A DNA stretch of 8,074 nt from Acidobacteriota bacterium (GTDB lineage Bacteria; Acidobacteriota; Blastocatellia; Pyrinomonadales; Pyrinomonadaceae), in contig JAFBAJ010000742.1 in assembly GCA_019247865.1 (NCBI GenBank), forward strand, positions 1 through 8,074, read 5' to 3'. Each line of letters starts with the position of its first letter. The first letter of the stretch is position 1. The notes under the pieces are model-generated. The model was given only the letters and a program-made list of their open reading frames with translations. It searched no databases and was not told the origin of the DNA. Below are positions 6,214 through 8,074 of this stretch, piece after piece. Both the position numbers and the translations under genes were made by a program.

Positions 6214-7353
6214 TCAGTCGCGCATACAAAAATGTTCGATGGCGTGGCGCAGAATTTCCGCGCATTGATGTAGGTCTGCGATGGGCACGAACTCGTCCGT
6301 GCGATGCGCGACGCGTATGTTGCCGGGGCCGAGAACGACCGCGTGCGCGCCGAGCGAGATCATCTGCGGAGCCTCCGTGCCGAAAGCGACAGTCCCGGCC
6401 GCGCGCCCCGTCTGCTCCTCCAGCAAACGCACGAGCGTTGCCTCGGCCGGAGTCTCTGACGCTTCATCGAGCCGCGCGGCTTTCACCTCGCACTCGAAAT
6501 CGGCTTCGAGCGCGCGCTGTTCAGCCACAGCTTCGTTGACCAGGTCGAGCACATGCTGCGCCCTCTGTCCCGGCACGGGTCGCCATTCGAACGTCAGCCT
6601 GCATTCGCCCGCGATGATGTTCTTGGCCGTCCCGCCCTGAATCAGCCCGACGTTGAGCGTCGTGTACGGCGGATCGAAATCCGCGCGCACATCCTCCGAC
6701 TTCAATCGCTCCGCGATCTTCTCGATTGATGTCACGAGCCGCGCCGCGCGAAAGATCGCGCTCGCTCCGACCGACGGATAAGCGCTGTGGCCTTCGCGTC
6801 CGCGAACGATGATCTCCGCGAGACAGTAACCCTTACCGGCGCGCATAGGTTGCAGCGAAGTCGGCTCGCCCACGATGGCGTTGCTGACGTGGAGCGCACG
6901 TGCTTCCAGCAAACGCTTCGCGCCGAGACAGCCGACCTCTTCGTCCGCCGTGAAGACGAGCGCGAGCGGTCGCGTGAGGTTTTTAAGATCAACGCTTTCA
7001 ACCGCCGTCAGCGCGGCGGCGATGAAGCCCTTCGTATCGCACGAGCCGCGGCCGAAAAGTTTCCCCTCACGTTCGGTCAGGTGCAGCGCGTCAGCCCATG
7101 CAGCGTGAAAGGGAACTGTGTCCGTGTGGCCGACCAGCGCCAGCTCTGCCTCCGAACGCTCCGACACCACGCCTCCGGCGAGCGCGATCAGATTAGCCTT
7201 CTGCACGCCGCGCTCGTCCGTGTACGGAAACTCTCTGGTCTGAAAGCCAGCCGCTTCGACGCGCGCTTTGAGATAAGAGATCATCTCGACGTTCGAGTTT
7301 GACGAGATAGAGTTGATGGCGACCAGCTCGGCTAAAGTTTTTTCGATAGTCAT
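6214..7353 (-). CDS. argE: acetylornithine deacetylase (M20 metallopeptidase family)
   Basis: This 379-residue protein starts at the ATG at 7353. It would remove the acetyl group from N-acetylornithine to give ornithine in arginine biosynthesis, in the cytoplasm, using a dinuclear metal site. The metal and catalytic motifs are all present: GHTDTVP (His76, Asp78), GRGSCDTKGF (Asp106), TADEEVG (Glu138 base, Glu139 metal), VGEPTSLQP (Glu163), GREGHSAYP (His189, dimerisation/active-site loop) and VLGPGNIRVAHRTDEF (His350). Length and order match E. coli ArgE, down to the C-terminal HFC. The related M20 enzyme succinyl-diaminopimelate desuccinylase is less likely because GEPTSLQP and GPGNIRVAH fit ArgE better. 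No other arginine gene is visible. No Shine-Dalgarno is seen. Confidence 0.88.
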   Translation of the reverse strand: MTIEKTLAELVAINSISSNSNVEMISYLKARVEAAGFQTREFPYTDERGVQKANLIALAGGVVSERSEAELALVGHTDTVPFHAAWADALHLTEREGKLFGRGSCDTKGFIAAALTAVESVDLKNLTRPLALVFTADEEVGCLGAKRLLEARALHVSNAIVGEPTSLQPMRAGKGYCLAEIIVRGREGHSAYPSVGASAIFRAARLVTSIEKIAERLKSEDVRADFDPPYTTLNVGLIQGGTAKNIIAGECRLTFEWRPVPGQRAQHVLDLVNEAVAEQRALEADFECEVKAARLDEASETPAEATLVRLLEEQTGRAAGTVAFGTEAPQMISLGAHAVVLGPGNIRVAHRTDEFVPIADLHQCAEILRHAIEHFCMRD

Positions 7354-7373
7354 GTGTGTTTACCAAAAGCAGG

Positions 7374-7461
7374 TTTCACGCAAAGGCGCTAAGCCGCAAA
7401 GAAAAGCACGCAAGATCATGAAGCTCTCAACACCTTTGCGGCTTTGCGCCTTTGCGTGAGA
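7374..7461. repeat. 28-bp imperfect inverted repeat with 8-bp internal period, between hutF and argE
   Basis: The left arm (7374-7401) and the reverse complement of the right arm (7434-7461) agree at 26 of 28 bases, with a 32-base loop. Inside the arm the sequence steps by eight: CGCAAAGG, CGCTAAGC, CGCAAAG. It fills most of the 121-base gap between two same-direction genes. It could attenuate hutF read-through into argE, but no T tract follows. It looks like a dispersed intergenic repeat, and any argE promoter would have to overlap it. Confidence 0.75.
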
Positions 7462-7474
7462 CTAATTCTTTTCA

Positions 7475-8074
7475 TCACCACAGCTTTTTCTGCAAGGCGA
7501 CAAATTTCTCGATAATCTCCTGCTGCTCAGCATGTACTCCATCTTGTACGATCTGCCTCCCACCGACGAAGACCTCGCGGATGGCCGTCCGCGCGAGGGA
7601 AAAGACGATGCTCGAAAGCAGCTCGTCCGCCCCGGCCCCGGCGATGGAGGGATCGTCGAGCGCGACCGTGAAGAAGTCTGCCGCTTGTCCTGCTTCGAGC
7701 GCGCCGCCGGGTGCGCCTATGCTCGCGGCCCCGTGCGTCGTCGCGCTCTCGAAGAGCCTGCACGCGAGCGCGTCGACGGCTGTGCTCTCAGGCGCGAGCA
7801 CGTTGCGCTCAAGCTTCTGCAGCCGGAGGTGATATTCCAGCTCGCGCGCGTCCTCCAGCAGCTCGATCTGCGTGTGGCTGTCCGTGCCGAGCGAGATGCG
7901 CGCGCCCGCCTCGAACAGGACATCAGCCGGAACGATGCCGTCGCCCAGATTGCGCTCGGTCGTCGGACACGCGCACACGAGCGCGCGCGCACGCGCCAGC
8001 TCCTGCGCCTCTAACGCAGTGATGTGCACCGCGTGCACGGCCGTGAATCTCTCGCTCAGGATATTTTCGTGCGC
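7475..8074 (-). CDS. hutF: formimidoylglutamate deiminase, C-terminal part (5' end outside window)
   Basis: The frame is open to the right edge, giving 199 C-terminal residues of a protein usually about 450 long. It belongs to the amidohydrolase superfamily. HutF converts N-formimino-L-glutamate to N-formyl-L-glutamate and ammonia in the histidine degradation route that continues with HutG. Visible signatures are AVHAVHITALE (His14, His17), CPTTERNLGDG (36-46), which is typical of HutF, and LGTDSH (Asp65), where the aspartate is the expected metal ligand. The end of the barrel and the return beta domain follow (GALEAGQAADFFTV, REVFVGGRQIVQDGVH). The N-terminal HxH metal motif is outside the window. 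Other amidohydrolases of the guanine-deaminase or chlorohydrolase type are less likely. Inverted repeats separate it from argE. Confidence 0.87.
   Translation of the reverse strand, partial: AHENILSERFTAVHAVHITALEAQELARARALVCACPTTERNLGDGIVPADVLFEAGARISLGTDSHTQIELLEDARELEYHLRLQKLERNVLAPESTAVDALACRLFESATTHGAASIGAPGGALEAGQAADFFTVALDDPSIAGAGADELLSSIVFSLARTAIREVFVGGRQIVQDGVHAEQQEIIEKFVALQKKLW

Noticed and set aside
7532..8014. Plus-strand open frame of 160 codons opposite hutF
   Set aside because: The minus strand clearly encodes the HutF motifs CPTTERNLGDG and GTDSH; the plus frame is a shadow.

Overview
The window looks like a piece of an Acidobacteriota chromosome, possibly Blastocatellia-like. 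This rests on the high G+C content, the Oar-type combination of a carboxypeptidase-regulatory-like domain with a TonB-plug sequence, the acidobacterial-looking secreted protein at 3432-4529, and short-period repeats in the intergenic gaps. The assignment is inferred from style, not from a marker gene. Six protein-coding genes fill almost all of the sequence, and no gap exceeds about 120 bases. No RNA gene, transposase or CRISPR array was seen.

Layout: one gene reads rightward (1-3339). It is the C-terminal 1112 residues of a very large alpha-2-macroglobulin (A2M) family protein with an animal-like CGEQ thioester. Everything else reads leftward and converges on it. In transcription order these are: the C-terminal part of a formimidoylglutamate deiminase (hutF, 8074-7475), acetylornithine deacetylase (argE, 7353-6214), two tandem paralogous membrane proteins (6103-5306 and 5300-4542), and a secreted protein of unknown function (4529-3432). 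The last three are packed within 5 and 12 bases of each other and probably form an operon. The hutF/argE gap (7354-7474) and the convergent gap (3340-3431) each hold a long inverted repeat built from a short tandem unit.

The part most worth attention is the envelope cluster. The A2M protein carries a regulatory-like domain plus a truncated TonB-plug-like sequence directly before its YFPET segment, which is where animal A2M has its protease bait region. The two opposing membrane proteins carry the same kind of regulatory-like domain and end abruptly on the LPF motif that opens the plug in the A2M protein. Their N-termini are matching five-cysteine domains with identical spacing. All four cluster proteins are predicted to lie in, or project into, the periplasm. 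That they work together is inference. argE (arginine synthesis) and hutF (histidine breakdown) are ordinary metabolic genes.
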